From NCBI GenBank assembly GCA_963818855.1, contig CAWFUH010000003.1, forward strand, positions 868,001-932,000: a DNA stretch of 64,000 nt, read 5' to 3'. Below, piece by piece: positions 26,474 through 35,344 of this stretch. Origin of the DNA: Bog-159 sp963818855. GTDB lineage: Bacteria; Acidobacteriota; Terriglobia; Bryobacterales; Bryobacteraceae. The first letter of the stretch is position 1. Every line of letters starts with the position of its first letter. Under the pieces are notes generated by a model. The model was not told where the DNA came from and searched no databases. It saw nothing but the letters and a program-made list of their open reading frames with translations. Made by a program: the position numbers and the translations under genes.

Positions 26474-27649
26474 GTGCTATCACAACGAAATACGCTGCAA
26501 CCACAGGGCGATCTTGCGAGCCGGGGTTTTTCCCGCCGCAGTTTCCACAAGCTGGCGTCCATGCTGGCGGCGGGCGCCGCCCTGCCGTTTTATAACGAAC
26601 GGGCCTTGGCCCAACTTTCCATGGTGCGCGGTATACCCGCCGATGCAGTGAAGATCAACGCCAACGAGAACCCCATGGGACCGTGCCCCGAAGCGGCCGA
26701 GGCGATTCACGCCATTGTGCAAAAGGGCGGACGCTACATGTATGAGGAGACCTTCGAGATGGCCAGCACGCTGGCCGAGCAGGAAGGCGTTAAGTTCTCC
26801 TGGAACCGGGAAGCCAGCTATGTGCAGGCCTTCGCGGGTTCGAGCGATCCGTTACACCGCGCGGTGCTGGCATTCTGTTCCAAAGACAAACCTTTTGTAG
26901 TCGGCGAACCAGGCTATGAAGCCGGCGCGCGCGCGGCAAACTTCATTGGTGCGCAGGTCATCAACGTGCCGCTGGTGAAAGGCAGCGCGATCCACGATGT
27001 GCGCGCCATGGCCGCCGCGCATGCCACGCCGGGCCTGATCTATGTTTGCAATCCGAACAATCCCACCGGCACGGTAACGCCCAAGGCAGACATCGATTGG
27101 CTGGCCGCCAACAAGCCGGCGGGGGCGGTCATCCTGCTGGATGAGGCCTACATTCATCTGTCCAAATCGGCGGTGATGAGTTCGTATCTGGTGGCGGCCG
27201 ATAAAGACGTAATTATCCTCAGAACATTTTCGAAACTTTATGGCATGGCCGGCTTGCGCGCCGGCGCGGCCATCGGGCGGCCGGACCTGCTGCGAAAAAT
27301 GGATATGTACGCGGCCGGTGCCTTACCCGTGACGGCGATGGTAGGCGCGAATGCCAGCCTGCGCGCCAAGCATGTGATCCCGGAACGCCGCGAAACGATC
27401 GCCGCCATTCGCGAGGATACCTTCGATTTCCTGCACAAGCACAACATAGAATTCCTTCCATCGGAAGCCAACATGTTCATGATGAACGCCAAGCGGCCGG
27501 GCAAGGATTTCTTCGAGGCGATGACCCGCCACAAAGTCTATATCGGGCGCGTGTGGCCGGCGTGGCCCACCTGGGTACGCGTCACCGTGGGCACGCGCGA
27601 CGAGATGGCTAAGTTTCGCGAGGCGTGCCTGCAGTGCTATAACGCCTGA
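26474..27649 (+). CDS. Tat-exported HisC-like aminotransferase
   Basis: 391 aa from a GTG at 26474 with AAAGGAGG 6 nt upstream. The N-terminus has a twin-arginine signal (FSRRSFHKLASMLAAGAALP, then ERALAQ). The rest is a fold-type I aminotransferase like histidinol-phosphate aminotransferase: KINANENPMGPCPEA, VCNPNNPTGTVTP, LLDEAYIHL and the PLP-lysine region RTFSKLYGMAGLRAG. HisC itself is cytosolic, so a predicted periplasmic relative implies another substrate. There are no his genes nearby. Assignment to the family is firm; substrate and export are predictions. Confidence 0.85.
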   Translation: MLSQRNTLQPQGDLASRGFSRRSFHKLASMLAAGAALPFYNERALAQLSMVRGIPADAVKINANENPMGPCPEAAEAIHAIVQKGGRYMYEETFEMASTLAEQEGVKFSWNREASYVQAFAGSSDPLHRAVLAFCSKDKPFVVGEPGYEAGARAANFIGAQVINVPLVKGSAIHDVRAMAAAHATPGLIYVCNPNNPTGTVTPKADIDWLAANKPAGAVILLDEAYIHLSKSAVMSSYLVAADKDVIILRTFSKLYGMAGLRAGAAIGRPDLLRKMDMYAAGALPVTAMVGANASLRAKHVIPERRETIAAIREDTFDFLHKHNIEFLPSEANMFMMNAKRPGKDFFEAMTRHKVYIGRVWPAWPTWVRVTVGTRDEMAKFREACLQCYNA

Positions 27650-27808
27650 ACTGCAATCGCCGCGCTCTCTTAGCGGGCGCAATCGAGCGCCAGTTGAAGC
27701 GTTGCTCAAGCCAACGGAACAGCCACCGCAATAGCAGCCGCCAGAACTCCGAACTGCAACTCGTAGCTGCACGCTAAAGCAAACTAACGCGTGCGCCACC
27801 GCTTTGAC

Positions 27809-29860
27809 TCATCCCGCCAGCAATCCCGATCGCTCCAGCAATGCATTCGGATCCGGATCCCGCCCCATAAACTTGCGGTACAACTCCGCCGGATCTTCGC
27901 TGTCGCCCCGCGAAAGAATCACATCCCGAAATTCCGCCCCTACCTCCGGGCTGAAAATCCCGTGCGTGCGGAACCGCGTGAAAGCATCGGCATCCAGCAC
28001 CTCCGCCCACTTATACGAATAGTAGCCGGCGCCATAGCCCACCGGGCTCGCGAATAAGTGCGTAAAGGCGGCCGCCATGGCATGATCCGGCGGCAGCGGC
28101 GCGGGCGAGTATTGCTGCAGGATCCCGCGGGTGTACGTGATCGCATCGCCGTCTCGCGCGGGATCGTAATCGATGTGCAGCGCCAGGTCCAGGAAGCCGA
28201 AGCCCAGTTGCCGCATATGTGCGTTGGCGCTGCGGAAATTGCGCGCCCGCACCATCTTCTCAAACAGCTCCGCCGGAATGGGGGCGCCCGTCTGGTAATG
28301 GCGCGCAAACAGATCCAGTGGCTCGCGCTCCCACGTCCAGTTTTCCATGATCTGGGAAGGTAGTTCCACGAAATCCCACGCCACGCTGGTCCCCGCCAGG
28401 CTGCGCACCTCCACGCGGCTCAACAAATGATGCAGCAGGTGTCCGAACTCGTGAAAGATGGTGGTCACCTCGTAATGCGTCAGCAACGCGGGCCGGTCCG
28501 CCAACGGCGGAGTCAGGTTGCCGCAGATTAACCCCAAATGCGGCTTGGAACCCGGTAGATCGGCCGGACACCCGGTGATCAGCGCGTCCATCCACGCGCC
28601 GCCGCGCTTGTTCTCGCGCGGATACCAGTCCGCATAGAATCCGCCGATGAATACGCCGTCGCGATCGTGCACGCCGTAATAGCGTACCTGCGGGTCCCAA
28701 ACGGGCACCCCCGGTTCCTCGGCCACGCGGATGCCATACAACCGCTCGACCGTGGCGAACAGTCCATCCACCACGCGATCCAGCGGGAAATACGGGCGCA
28801 GTTCCTCTTCATCGAAATCGTAAAGCGCGGCGCGCTGCTTCTCCGCATAATAGGCCACATCCCAGGGCTGCAACTCGGGCGCGTCCGCCCCCTCCAGGCC
28901 GCGCCGGAATTCCAGCAACTCGCGATTTTCGCGTGCGAATTGCCGCTCGGTTTTATGCTTCAAATCTTCCAGGAATTCGAGCGCGCGCTGGCCTGTATGG
29001 GCCATGCGATCGTGCAGCACCAGGTCGGCGAAATTGCGGAATCCCAACAACTCCGCTTTGGCCCGCCGCAGTTCCAGAATCCGGCTCAGCGATGGACGAT
29101 TGTCGTATTCGCCGCTGCTTGCGCGGACCGCATAAGCGCGATACATCTGCTGCCGCACGCCGGCATCGTTCAGGTACATCATCACGGGCGTGTAGCTGGG
29201 CGCTTGCAAAGTGAATCGCCAGCCGACCAGCCCCTTTTGCTCCGCGCTGGCGCGGGCTGCGGCCACCGCCGACGGAGGCAATCCCGCCAGCCCGGCTTCA
29301 TCCGCGATCACCAGTTCGAAGGCGTTGGTCGCGTCCAGCACATTTTGCGAGAACTTGGTGGTGACCGTGGCCAGTTCCATATCCATTGCCTCCAGGCGAG
29401 CTTTGTTCTGCGGATCGAGGTCCGCGCCGTGACGCCGGAAGTTGTCGATGGTCTTGGTGAGAAAGCGGCGCCAGGTGCCGGTTAGCGCGCTGGCATCTTC
29501 GGTCGCCGCGTATGTTCGGATGGCCTGCCATAGGCCCGCATGCAGCGGAATACCGGAATAGAACGAGCTGACCTCCGGTTGCACCGCGTTGTACGCCGCG
29601 CGCAGCTCCGGATACGTGGCCACCGATTCCAGGTGCCGAACCACGGACATAGCCTCATCGAGCGGCTCGGTGATGGTGTCAAGCGCCATCAAAGTATTAT
29701 CGAAAGTGCGCGGTGCGGTATTGGCGGCCAGCGCATCGATGCGCGCCCGCGCCTCGCGCAGCAGTTCCCCGATCGCCGGCTGCACATGTTCGGCGCGGAT
29801 ACGGTCGAACGGGACTTTGAACGACAGTTGCAGTAGAGGATTATCGGCTGTGTCTGACAT
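27809..29860 (-). CDS. M3-family oligopeptidase (oligopeptidase A / PrlC type)
   Basis: 683 aa from the ATG at 29858-29860; the codon at 29866 is a TTG. The zinc motif is H470-E-F-G-H474 (TIFHEFGHLLHHLL). The thimet-oligopeptidase arrangement includes GGFYADWYPRENKRGGAW upstream and GYGAGYYSYKWAEVLDAD near the C-terminus. No signal peptide is present, so it acts in the cytoplasm, cutting short peptides, including degraded signal peptides. Length is normal for PrlC/Dcp. It stands alone, convergent with the HisC-like gene and divergent from the 2H phosphoesterase gene. Confidence 0.92.
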   Translation of the reverse strand: MSDTADNPLLQLSFKVPFDRIRAEHVQPAIGELLREARARIDALAANTAPRTFDNTLMALDTITEPLDEAMSVVRHLESVATYPELRAAYNAVQPEVSSFYSGIPLHAGLWQAIRTYAATEDASALTGTWRRFLTKTIDNFRRHGADLDPQNKARLEAMDMELATVTTKFSQNVLDATNAFELVIADEAGLAGLPPSAVAAARASAEQKGLVGWRFTLQAPSYTPVMMYLNDAGVRQQMYRAYAVRASSGEYDNRPSLSRILELRRAKAELLGFRNFADLVLHDRMAHTGQRALEFLEDLKHKTERQFARENRELLEFRRGLEGADAPELQPWDVAYYAEKQRAALYDFDEEELRPYFPLDRVVDGLFATVERLYGIRVAEEPGVPVWDPQVRYYGVHDRDGVFIGGFYADWYPRENKRGGAWMDALITGCPADLPGSKPHLGLICGNLTPPLADRPALLTHYEVTTIFHEFGHLLHHLLSRVEVRSLAGTSVAWDFVELPSQIMENWTWEREPLDLFARHYQTGAPIPAELFEKMVRARNFRSANAHMRQLGFGFLDLALHIDYDPARDGDAITYTRGILQQYSPAPLPPDHAMAAAFTHLFASPVGYGAGYYSYKWAEVLDADAFTRFRTHGIFSPEVGAEFRDVILSRGDSEDPAELYRKFMGRDPDPNALLERSGLLAG

Positions 29861-29883
29861 TTTCAACTAGAGATTAACAGGAA

Positions 29884-29961
29884 TGGGTTGTGGGTTGTAG
29901 GTGGTGGGTGGTGGCAAACCCTTCGACCGTCTGCGATGCGTAGGCTACGACCCACAACCCA
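29884..29961. repeat. Inverted repeat in the divergent intergenic region
   Basis: Arms at 29884-29900 and 29945-29961 (TGGGTTGTGGGTTGTAG and its inverse) pair over 17 bp with one mismatch, around a 44-nt loop that also contains GGTGGTGGG tracts. It lies between the M3 peptidase start and the phosphoesterase start, so it could affect either promoter. The G/T-rich composition is unlike the surrounding DNA. Confidence 0.6.
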
Positions 29962-30004
29962 CCACCCCGCACTGTGCCATAATCGACAGTGCAGCCGTCA
30001 CACG

Positions 30005-30592
30005 ATGCATTCAGAACCAGATGGCACGCGTCCACGGGTTGATGGGGAACGGCCGAGTCTCTACGCACTGGTGATCTATCTTCCAGATCCGCTAGGCGGA
30101 TTTCTGGACGAGTTGCGCCTGGAGATGGTGCCCGGGTGCAATCCACATGCGCATATCAGCGTCCTTCCGCCGCGGCCGCTAACGGACTCCCCGGAATTCG
30201 CGATCGCCGAAGCCCGCAAAATCATGGCGGCTTTCACGCCCTTCGAGGTCGAGTTGGGCCGGATTGAGAAGTTCGAGCTCACCGATGTCATCTATATCAG
30301 CGTGGCTGCCGGATGCGAAAGTCTGCGCGAGTTGCATCGCGCTCTGAATCGCGGCCTGCTGGCTTTTGAAGAACCTTTCGCCTATCATCCCCATGTGACC
30401 CTCGCGCAGGATCTTCCCGCCGGTCAGGTGAGCGCCCTGCTCGATTTGGCAGAGCGCCGTTGGCGCGAATTCCGCGGCCTCCGCCGGTTCCGCGTGGCCA
30501 GCACCGTTTTCGTACGTAACACACGCGGCAATCAGTGGATTGACTTGGCGGATGAACCGTTGTGCGCCGCGCCTGTGGGCCCTGCGGGTTAG
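30005..30592 (+). CDS. 2H phosphoesterase-family protein (2'-5' RNA ligase-like)
   Basis: 195 aa from the ATG at 30005; a longer open frame starts inside the upstream inverted repeat and is not credible. The two HxS/T motifs that define the superfamily are HAHISVLPP near residue 50 and HPHVTLAQD about 80 residues later. Family members are cyclic phosphodiesterases or RNA ligases acting on 2',3' or 2'-5' bonds. The next gene begins 6 bp downstream, so this is the first gene of a three-gene operon. Exact activity is not predictable. Confidence 0.8.
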   Translation: MHSEPDGTRPRVDGERPSLYALVIYLPDPLGGFLDELRLEMVPGCNPHAHISVLPPRPLTDSPEFAIAEARKIMAAFTPFEVELGRIEKFELTDVIYISVAAGCESLRELHRALNRGLLAFEEPFAYHPHVTLAQDLPAGQVSALLDLAERRWREFRGLRRFRVASTVFVRNTRGNQWIDLADEPLCAAPVGPAG

Positions 30593-30598
30593 GTCCGA

Positions 30599-31009
30599 AT
30601 GCCTCCCACCGAACCGCAGTCAGTTCCCAAGCGTGCCGCGCCGGACACCGATCCGCGTGTCTACCTCGCCGCGGAACGTACCTTTCTCGCCTGGATTCGC
30701 ACCGGCCTGTCCCTCATGGGTTTCGGTTTCGTGGTGGCGCGCTTTGGATTGTTTCTGCGCGAGATCGAGTTCAGCACGCACCCGCTCAGCCTGCATTCAG
30801 CCAGGTTTACGCTGTGGGTCGGCACGGCCCTCATCCTTATCGGCGTCGTGGTGAATCTGTTCTCCGCTTTGCAACACATCCGCTTCGTGCGCGCCGTGAA
30901 ACTCGGCACGGAGGTGGTGGATCGTCCTGTAACCCTGGCTGTCGTCATTGCGCTGATCCTGGCCGTGACCGGCGTGGCCATGACGATTTACCTGGTCTTC
31001 GTGCGATGA
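30599..31009 (+). CDS. DUF202 (YidH-type) inner-membrane protein
   Basis: 136 aa with three predicted membrane helices. The family signature is at the N-terminus: LAAERTFLAWIRTGLSLMGFG. The second helix (LWVGTALILIGVVVNLFSAL) is followed by LQHIRFVRAV and the third is at the C-terminus. Function of DUF202 is unknown. Its TGA stop overlaps the ATG of the next gene (ATGA, 31006-31009), which points to translational coupling. Confidence 0.88.
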   Translation: MPPTEPQSVPKRAAPDTDPRVYLAAERTFLAWIRTGLSLMGFGFVVARFGLFLREIEFSTHPLSLHSARFTLWVGTALILIGVVVNLFSALQHIRFVRAVKLGTEVVDRPVTLAVVIALILAVTGVAMTIYLVFVR

Positions 31010-31974
31010 CCCGGCGCGGCCTGTTGGCGTCTCTCCTGGCGACCCGCTTACGCGCGGCGGGCGCTGTCAAACCGAAACGTATCGTCCTGCTGAGTGGCGA
31101 CGATGAGTACCGCTCCGAAGAAGGTTTGCCGCAATTAGCGAAAATCCTGTCAATGCGGCATGGCTTCGCTTGCACCGTGCTCTATGCCATCGATCCCGCC
31201 GACGGCACTATTAAGCCGGATCTGCACACTAACATCCCCGGACTCGAAGCGCTGGATTCCGCGGACTTGATGGTGATGCTGCTACGCTTCCGCGATCTGC
31301 CCGACCACCAGATGCGCCACATCGTGAATTACGTGGAATCCGCCCGTCCCATCGTCGGGCTGCGCACCGCCACGCACGCCTTCGATCTGAAAAGCAGCCC
31401 CACTTACGGGCGCTACAGTTGGAACAGCAAGGTCTGGGACGGCGGCTTCGGGCGCCAGGTGCTGGGCGAGACCTGGATCGATCACCATGGCCGCCACGGA
31501 AAGCAGAGCACGCGCGGCATTCTGGTGAAAGGCGCGGAGAATCATCCGATCTTACGCGGGATTCACGATGGGGATATCTGGGGCCCTACGGATGTTTACG
31601 AGGTGCGCCTGCCGCTTCCCGGCGATAGCCGCCCGCTGGTGCTTGGCCAGGTAGTGGACGGCATGCATTCGGACGATCCTCCCGCGCTGGGAAAAGCTAA
31701 CGATCCGATGCTGCCTGTCGCGTGGGTGAAGACCTACACTCCCGCGCCAGGACGAAGCGCGCGCGTCTTTACCACCACCATGGGCGCCTCGCAGGATCTG
31801 CTGAACGAAGGTGTGCGCCGCATGATAGTGAATAGTTGCTTCTGGGCGCTCGGCATGGAGACGGACATCGCAGCCAAAACCAACGTGGACCTGGTAGGCG
31901 AATACCATCCGCTGCCCTTCGGCTTTGGAGGGTACCGCAAAGGCCTCAAACCCAGGATGGAGGGCGGGCTTTAG
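31006..31974 (+). CDS. ThuA-like domain protein
   Basis: 322 aa starting at the ATG overlapping the preceding stop. A short N-terminal segment (TRRGLLASLLATRLRAAGA) may be a Tat-like or weak signal peptide. The body has the class I amidotransferase-like ThuA fold: IVLLSGDDEYRSEEGLP, then IVGLRTATHAF. ThuA proteins are linked to trehalose and other sugar use, and related domains occur in carbohydrate-active exported proteins of this phylum. Residues including D and H in WIDHHGRHGK are conserved in style. A sugar role here is inference from family only. Confidence 0.78.
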   Translation: MTRRGLLASLLATRLRAAGAVKPKRIVLLSGDDEYRSEEGLPQLAKILSMRHGFACTVLYAIDPADGTIKPDLHTNIPGLEALDSADLMVMLLRFRDLPDHQMRHIVNYVESARPIVGLRTATHAFDLKSSPTYGRYSWNSKVWDGGFGRQVLGETWIDHHGRHGKQSTRGILVKGAENHPILRGIHDGDIWGPTDVYEVRLPLPGDSRPLVLGQVVDGMHSDDPPALGKANDPMLPVAWVKTYTPAPGRSARVFTTTMGASQDLLNEGVRRMIVNSCFWALGMETDIAAKTNVDLVGEYHPLPFGFGGYRKGLKPRMEGGL

Positions 31975-31979
31975 CCGGC

Positions 31980-31997
31980 GCGGGGCTTCAGCCCCGC
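31980..31997. terminator. GC-rich hairpin between convergent genes
   Basis: GCGGGGCT-TC-AGCCCCGC is a perfect 8-bp stem with a 2-nt loop. An imperfect hairpin of the same design (GCGGGCT-TT-AGCCGGC) lies just before it, across the ThuA stop. It separates the convergent ThuA and cydB genes and resembles the double hairpins at 20577 and 41325. Confidence 0.6.
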
Positions 31998-32010
31998 CGT
32001 CTGCCATGTA

Positions 32011-33048
32011 TCAGTGCCCCTCTTCTTCCAGCCTCACCTTGCCCGCAAAGCTCCGATAGGTGTACACGAAATAGCCGGCAGTGAGCAACATTCCGGGAAT
32101 GAACCACACCAACCCTACCTTCAAACCGTAAGGCGCGGCCGCCGCATTCCAAACCGTCAGTCCCAGCGACGCATCCGTGTTGGAAGGCAGCACATAAGGA
32201 TACAGCCCGAATGCAGCACTCGTCAGCATGCCGACGATGAATAGCGAGGAGCACAGAAACGCCGCGACCTCCCGTCGCAGCATCGCGCGCATGCCGATCA
32301 GCCCGGCGATTGCCAGCGCCGGAAACAGGTAACCCCAGGGCCGTGCCGCAAAGCTCGCATTCAGCCGCGGCTGGATCGCGAAACTGCACCACGTAATGGC
32401 CACCGTGAGAGGCAGCAAGCTCCACCAACCGGCCAGCGCCAGGCCGCGCGCGCGTTGTTCCAAGGCGCCATCGGTCTTCAACGTTACCCACAACGCGCCA
32501 TGTGTCATCAGCGTGGCGAAGGCGGTCACCGCCACCAGCACCGTATACCAATCGAGTATTCCCACGTTCCGACCGATACCAAAATTGGTCCACAGCGGCA
32601 GGAAGAACTCATTGGCGCTATCGAGCGGCACGCCGCGCACCACGTTGCCCAGCGCCGCGCCGAAGAAGATGGCCAGCAGCGCGCTCGCCCCGCCGAATAC
32701 CATATCCCAAAACGGCTTCCAGACGAGGCTATCGATGTGATTGCGAAATTCGATCGAAATGCCGCGCAGGATCAGCAGCCACAGCACCATCATGAGCGGC
32801 AGATAGAAGCCGCTGAAGCTCGATGCGTACAGCGCCGGAAATGCGAAATACAAAGTGCCGCCGCCGGCCAGCAGCCATACCTCATTGCCGTCCCACACCG
32901 GACCGATCGAGCGCAGCACCTGCCGCCGCTCGCCATCCGAGCGCGCCACCAGAAGATGCACGATCCCGGCGCCGAGGTCGAATCCGTCGAGCACGACGTA
33001 TATGGCGATCATCACCGCGACCAGCATGAACCAGATCGTCTGCATCAC
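32011..33048 (-). CDS. cydB: Cytochrome bd ubiquinol oxidase subunit II
   Basis: 345 aa with about eight or nine membrane helices. Family motifs are at the N-terminus (YVVLDGFDLGAGIVHLL, IGPVWDGNEVWLLAGGGTLYFAFP) and the length is typical. Subunit II partners CydA in the high-affinity quinol oxidase that reduces oxygen to water under low oxygen without pumping protons. Its ATG overlaps the cydA stop by 4 nt (33045-33048). No cydX- or cydDC-like gene is seen in the window. Confidence 0.95.
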   Translation of the reverse strand: MMQTIWFMLVAVMIAIYVVLDGFDLGAGIVHLLVARSDGERRQVLRSIGPVWDGNEVWLLAGGGTLYFAFPALYASSFSGFYLPLMMVLWLLILRGISIEFRNHIDSLVWKPFWDMVFGGASALLAIFFGAALGNVVRGVPLDSANEFFLPLWTNFGIGRNVGILDWYTVLVAVTAFATLMTHGALWVTLKTDGALEQRARGLALAGWWSLLPLTVAITWCSFAIQPRLNASFAARPWGYLFPALAIAGLIGMRAMLRREVAAFLCSSLFIVGMLTSAAFGLYPYVLPSNTDASLGLTVWNAAAAPYGLKVGLVWFIPGMLLTAGYFVYTYRSFAGKVRLEEEGH

Positions 33049-34364
33049 GCCACCTCCGGTCCGCGGTCAATTTCGCGATAAACCAGCAACAGAAACAGAA
33101 TGGACAAAACCACGTACATGCCCATGAACCCGATCAGAGTGAATAGCACGTTTCCCGCGGAAACATACGGAGACACTCCCTGCGGCGTGCGCATCAGGCC
33201 GTAGATGAGCCAGGGCTGGCGTCCCACTTCAGCCGTGATCCAGCCCGCCGTATTGGCGATGTATGGGAAGGGCGCCGCCAGCATCAGCAGCCAGAGCAGC
33301 GCGCGGTGTTTGAACAGCCGGCCGCGCCACAATTCAAGCGCGGCTAGCGCCATCAGCGCGATGAAAATGGTCCCCAACCCCACCATGATGTGGTAGCTGA
33401 AATACACCAGCGCGATGTTGTCCGGCCAGCGATCCGGCGGAAATGCGTTCAATCCCTTCACTTCCGCCTTCCAGCGGCGATAGGTCAGGAAGCTCAGGGC
33501 GCGCGGAACCAACAGGGGATTATCCAGCCGCTGCTTGTCTACGTCCGGCTGCCCGATCAACGCCAGCGGCGCGCCCGCCTCACTGGCGAACTGCCCTTCC
33601 ATCGCGGCCAGCGTGGGCGGCTGCAGGGAGGCTACGTTCTGGCCTTGCTTGTCGCCGGTGGGAAATAACATCAACACGGTGGCGCCAATGCCTGCGATCA
33701 CGCCTACGCGGACGAAAGTCCGCCCGAAGGTCTCCTGCCGTTTCACCAACAGGTAAAACGCGCCTACCGCTGCCATGGCGAAGCTGCCCGTCACCACCGC
33801 GCCGATCATGTTGTGCAGGTATTGCCAGAGCAGCCACGGGTTCAGCAGCAATGCCCAGAAGCTCGCTAGCAGAATCTCCCCGTGCGGCCCCAAAGCGTAG
33901 CCCACCGGATGCTGCATCCAGGCGTCCGTCGCCACGATGAAGAATCCTGAAAGCCACGATCCCAGGAAAACCAGGAAGCCCGCGAACCAATGGGCCCTGG
34001 GGCCCAGCCTTTTTTCGCCGAACAAAAACACGCCCAGGAAACTCGATTCCAGGAAGAAGGAGAACACGCCCTCCATGGCGAGCGTCTGACCGATTACGCC
34101 GCCCGCCGATTTCGAGAAGCGCGCCCAGTTTGTGCCGAATTGGAATTCCATCGGTATGCCGGTTACAACACCCATAGCGAAGTTGATAGCGAAGATGCGC
34201 GCCCAGAAACGCGCGGCGTGATTGTAATGCTCGTTCCCCGTGCGCAAGGCCATGGTCTTCAGCACCACTAGCAGCAGCGCCAGCCCCATGGTCAATTGGG
34301 GGAAGATGTAGTGGAACGTGACGGTAAAGGCAAAATGCAGCCGGTGGATAGTCAGTGCGTCCAT
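33045..34364 (-). CDS. cydA: Cytochrome bd ubiquinol oxidase subunit I
   Basis: 439 aa, a multi-pass membrane protein. The N-terminal HRLHFAFTVTFHYIFPQLTMG segment carries haem-ligand histidines. Further motifs are IPMEFQFGTNWARFS, the E-rich proton-path region in MEGVFSFFLESSFLGVFLFGE, and GWITAEVGRQPWLIYGLMRT near the C-terminus. The Q-loop is short, as in the cyanide-insensitive (CIO) subgroup. It oxidises quinol on the periplasmic side. About 85 bp separate it from the divergent OsmC gene. An AT-rich stretch just upstream (around 34381-34402) probably holds the promoter. Confidence 0.95.
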   Translation of the reverse strand: MDALTIHRLHFAFTVTFHYIFPQLTMGLALLLVVLKTMALRTGNEHYNHAARFWARIFAINFAMGVVTGIPMEFQFGTNWARFSKSAGGVIGQTLAMEGVFSFFLESSFLGVFLFGEKRLGPRAHWFAGFLVFLGSWLSGFFIVATDAWMQHPVGYALGPHGEILLASFWALLLNPWLLWQYLHNMIGAVVTGSFAMAAVGAFYLLVKRQETFGRTFVRVGVIAGIGATVLMLFPTGDKQGQNVASLQPPTLAAMEGQFASEAGAPLALIGQPDVDKQRLDNPLLVPRALSFLTYRRWKAEVKGLNAFPPDRWPDNIALVYFSYHIMVGLGTIFIALMALAALELWRGRLFKHRALLWLLMLAAPFPYIANTAGWITAEVGRQPWLIYGLMRTPQGVSPYVSAGNVLFTLIGFMGMYVVLSILFLLLVYREIDRGPEVA

Positions 34365-34449
34365 AACATGCTAATTATCAGACCTTAAAGTATAATATAT
34401 CTTAGATGTCACGCGCACCCGCAACTGCATCTGAAGAAGTGGATTCACC

Positions 34450-34857
34450 ATGGAAGTCATCGTCAATCATCTCGGAAATGTGAAGTTCGAAGCCGTCGCG
34501 CGCGGCCATCGGATCGTATGCGACCAGCCGGCGGAGAACCGCGGCGCAGACAATGGCATGACGCCGCCCGAACTCCTGCTCGCGTCGCTGGGCACGTGCG
34601 CCGGCTATTATGCGGCTGAATATCTGCGAACGCGCAGCCTGCCCGTGGAGGGCCTGCAAGTTCGCGTGAACGCAGAGAAGGCTGCGGCGCCGGCGCGATT
34701 GTCAACATTTCGCATCGAAGTCGCCGCACCCGGCTTGGACCCGCGCCACGAAGCCGGCATTTTGCGCGCGGTGCATGCGTGCCTCATCCACAACACGCTG
34801 ATGCACCCACCGGCCATCGAAATCGTGCTCGAAACACGCGTTCCCGCTACAATTTGA
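34450..34857 (+). CDS. OsmC-family peroxiredoxin-like protein
   Basis: 135 aa. The two family cysteines are present: one in LLASLGTCAGYYAAEYL, the other in VHACLIHNTLMHPP, about 60 residues apart. OsmC/Ohr proteins reduce organic hydroperoxides with this cysteine pair; this sequence is nearer to the YhfA/OsmC branch than to Ohr. It is soluble and cytoplasmic. It is divergent from cydAB, which fits a redox or oxygen-response context. Immediately downstream are remains of a sigma factor gene. Confidence 0.85.
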   Translation: MEVIVNHLGNVKFEAVARGHRIVCDQPAENRGADNGMTPPELLLASLGTCAGYYAAEYLRTRSLPVEGLQVRVNAEKAAAPARLSTFRIEVAAPGLDPRHEAGILRAVHACLIHNTLMHPPAIEIVLETRVPATI

Positions 34858-34859
34858 AT

Positions 34860-35208
34860 CGCGGGAGCGACTTTCGCGCCAAAGTCTTCCAATACAGTCG
34901 GCTGAGGTGCAGCCAGCGCGAGGACGCGGAAGAACTTCACCAGGATACCGTGCTGAAGATTTTGGAAAGTTTCGACCAACTCCGAGAGCCCCTACACGCG
35001 CGCTCGAGGGTGTCGCGCATAGCCCGAAATTTCTGCCTGATGAAACGCCGCCGCAGCCAGTTCGCACCCGCACCAGAGCTCTCACTCGACGAGTACATGC
35101 CGGAGCTCGATCGCGGCGGTGGGGACGATGCAGGTGCAGATCGCGGATTGGTCGAGCTTGCCCGATGATCGCGTGCTGCGCGCCGAATTGCGCCGCGGTA
35201 GTAGCGCA
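34860..35208 (+). pseudogene. Decayed ECF sigma factor gene
   Basis: Two frames together give a recognisable sigma-70-family segment. One frame reads REDAEELHQDTVLKILESFD, then SRIARNFCLMKRRRSQFAP and LSLDEYMPELDRGG (region 2). After a shift near 35120 another frame reads MQVQIADWSSLPDDRVLRAELRR, the linker towards region 4. The N-terminus and the -35-recognition region are missing and no start is present. It follows the OsmC stop directly. This is a relic, not a functional regulator. Confidence 0.75.
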
Positions 35209-35236
35209 CGCTCCAGTGCGCGGTGCCGCATTGCCG

Positions 35237-35342
35237 GTCGGCTAGAGCCGACAGCAACACGCCGAAGCGTGTGCCACACGAAGGCAAGTTTTTATTATCT
35301 TTGGTGGCCCACAGGACCGCGGCTTGCCGCGCGGGCATGCCC
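35237..35342. repeat. Cluster of short hairpins downstream of the sigma relic
   Basis: Four perfect inverted repeats follow each other: GTCGGCT-AG-AGCCGAC (35237-35252), ACACGC-CGAA-GCGTGT (35257-35272), CGCGGC-TT-GCCGCG (35318-35331) and GGGCATGCCC (35333-35342). The first and third share the 2-nt-loop design of the other intergenic hairpins. They end 3 bp before the 3' end of the convergent DUF362 gene. Confidence 0.65.
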
Positions 35343-35344
35343 CA

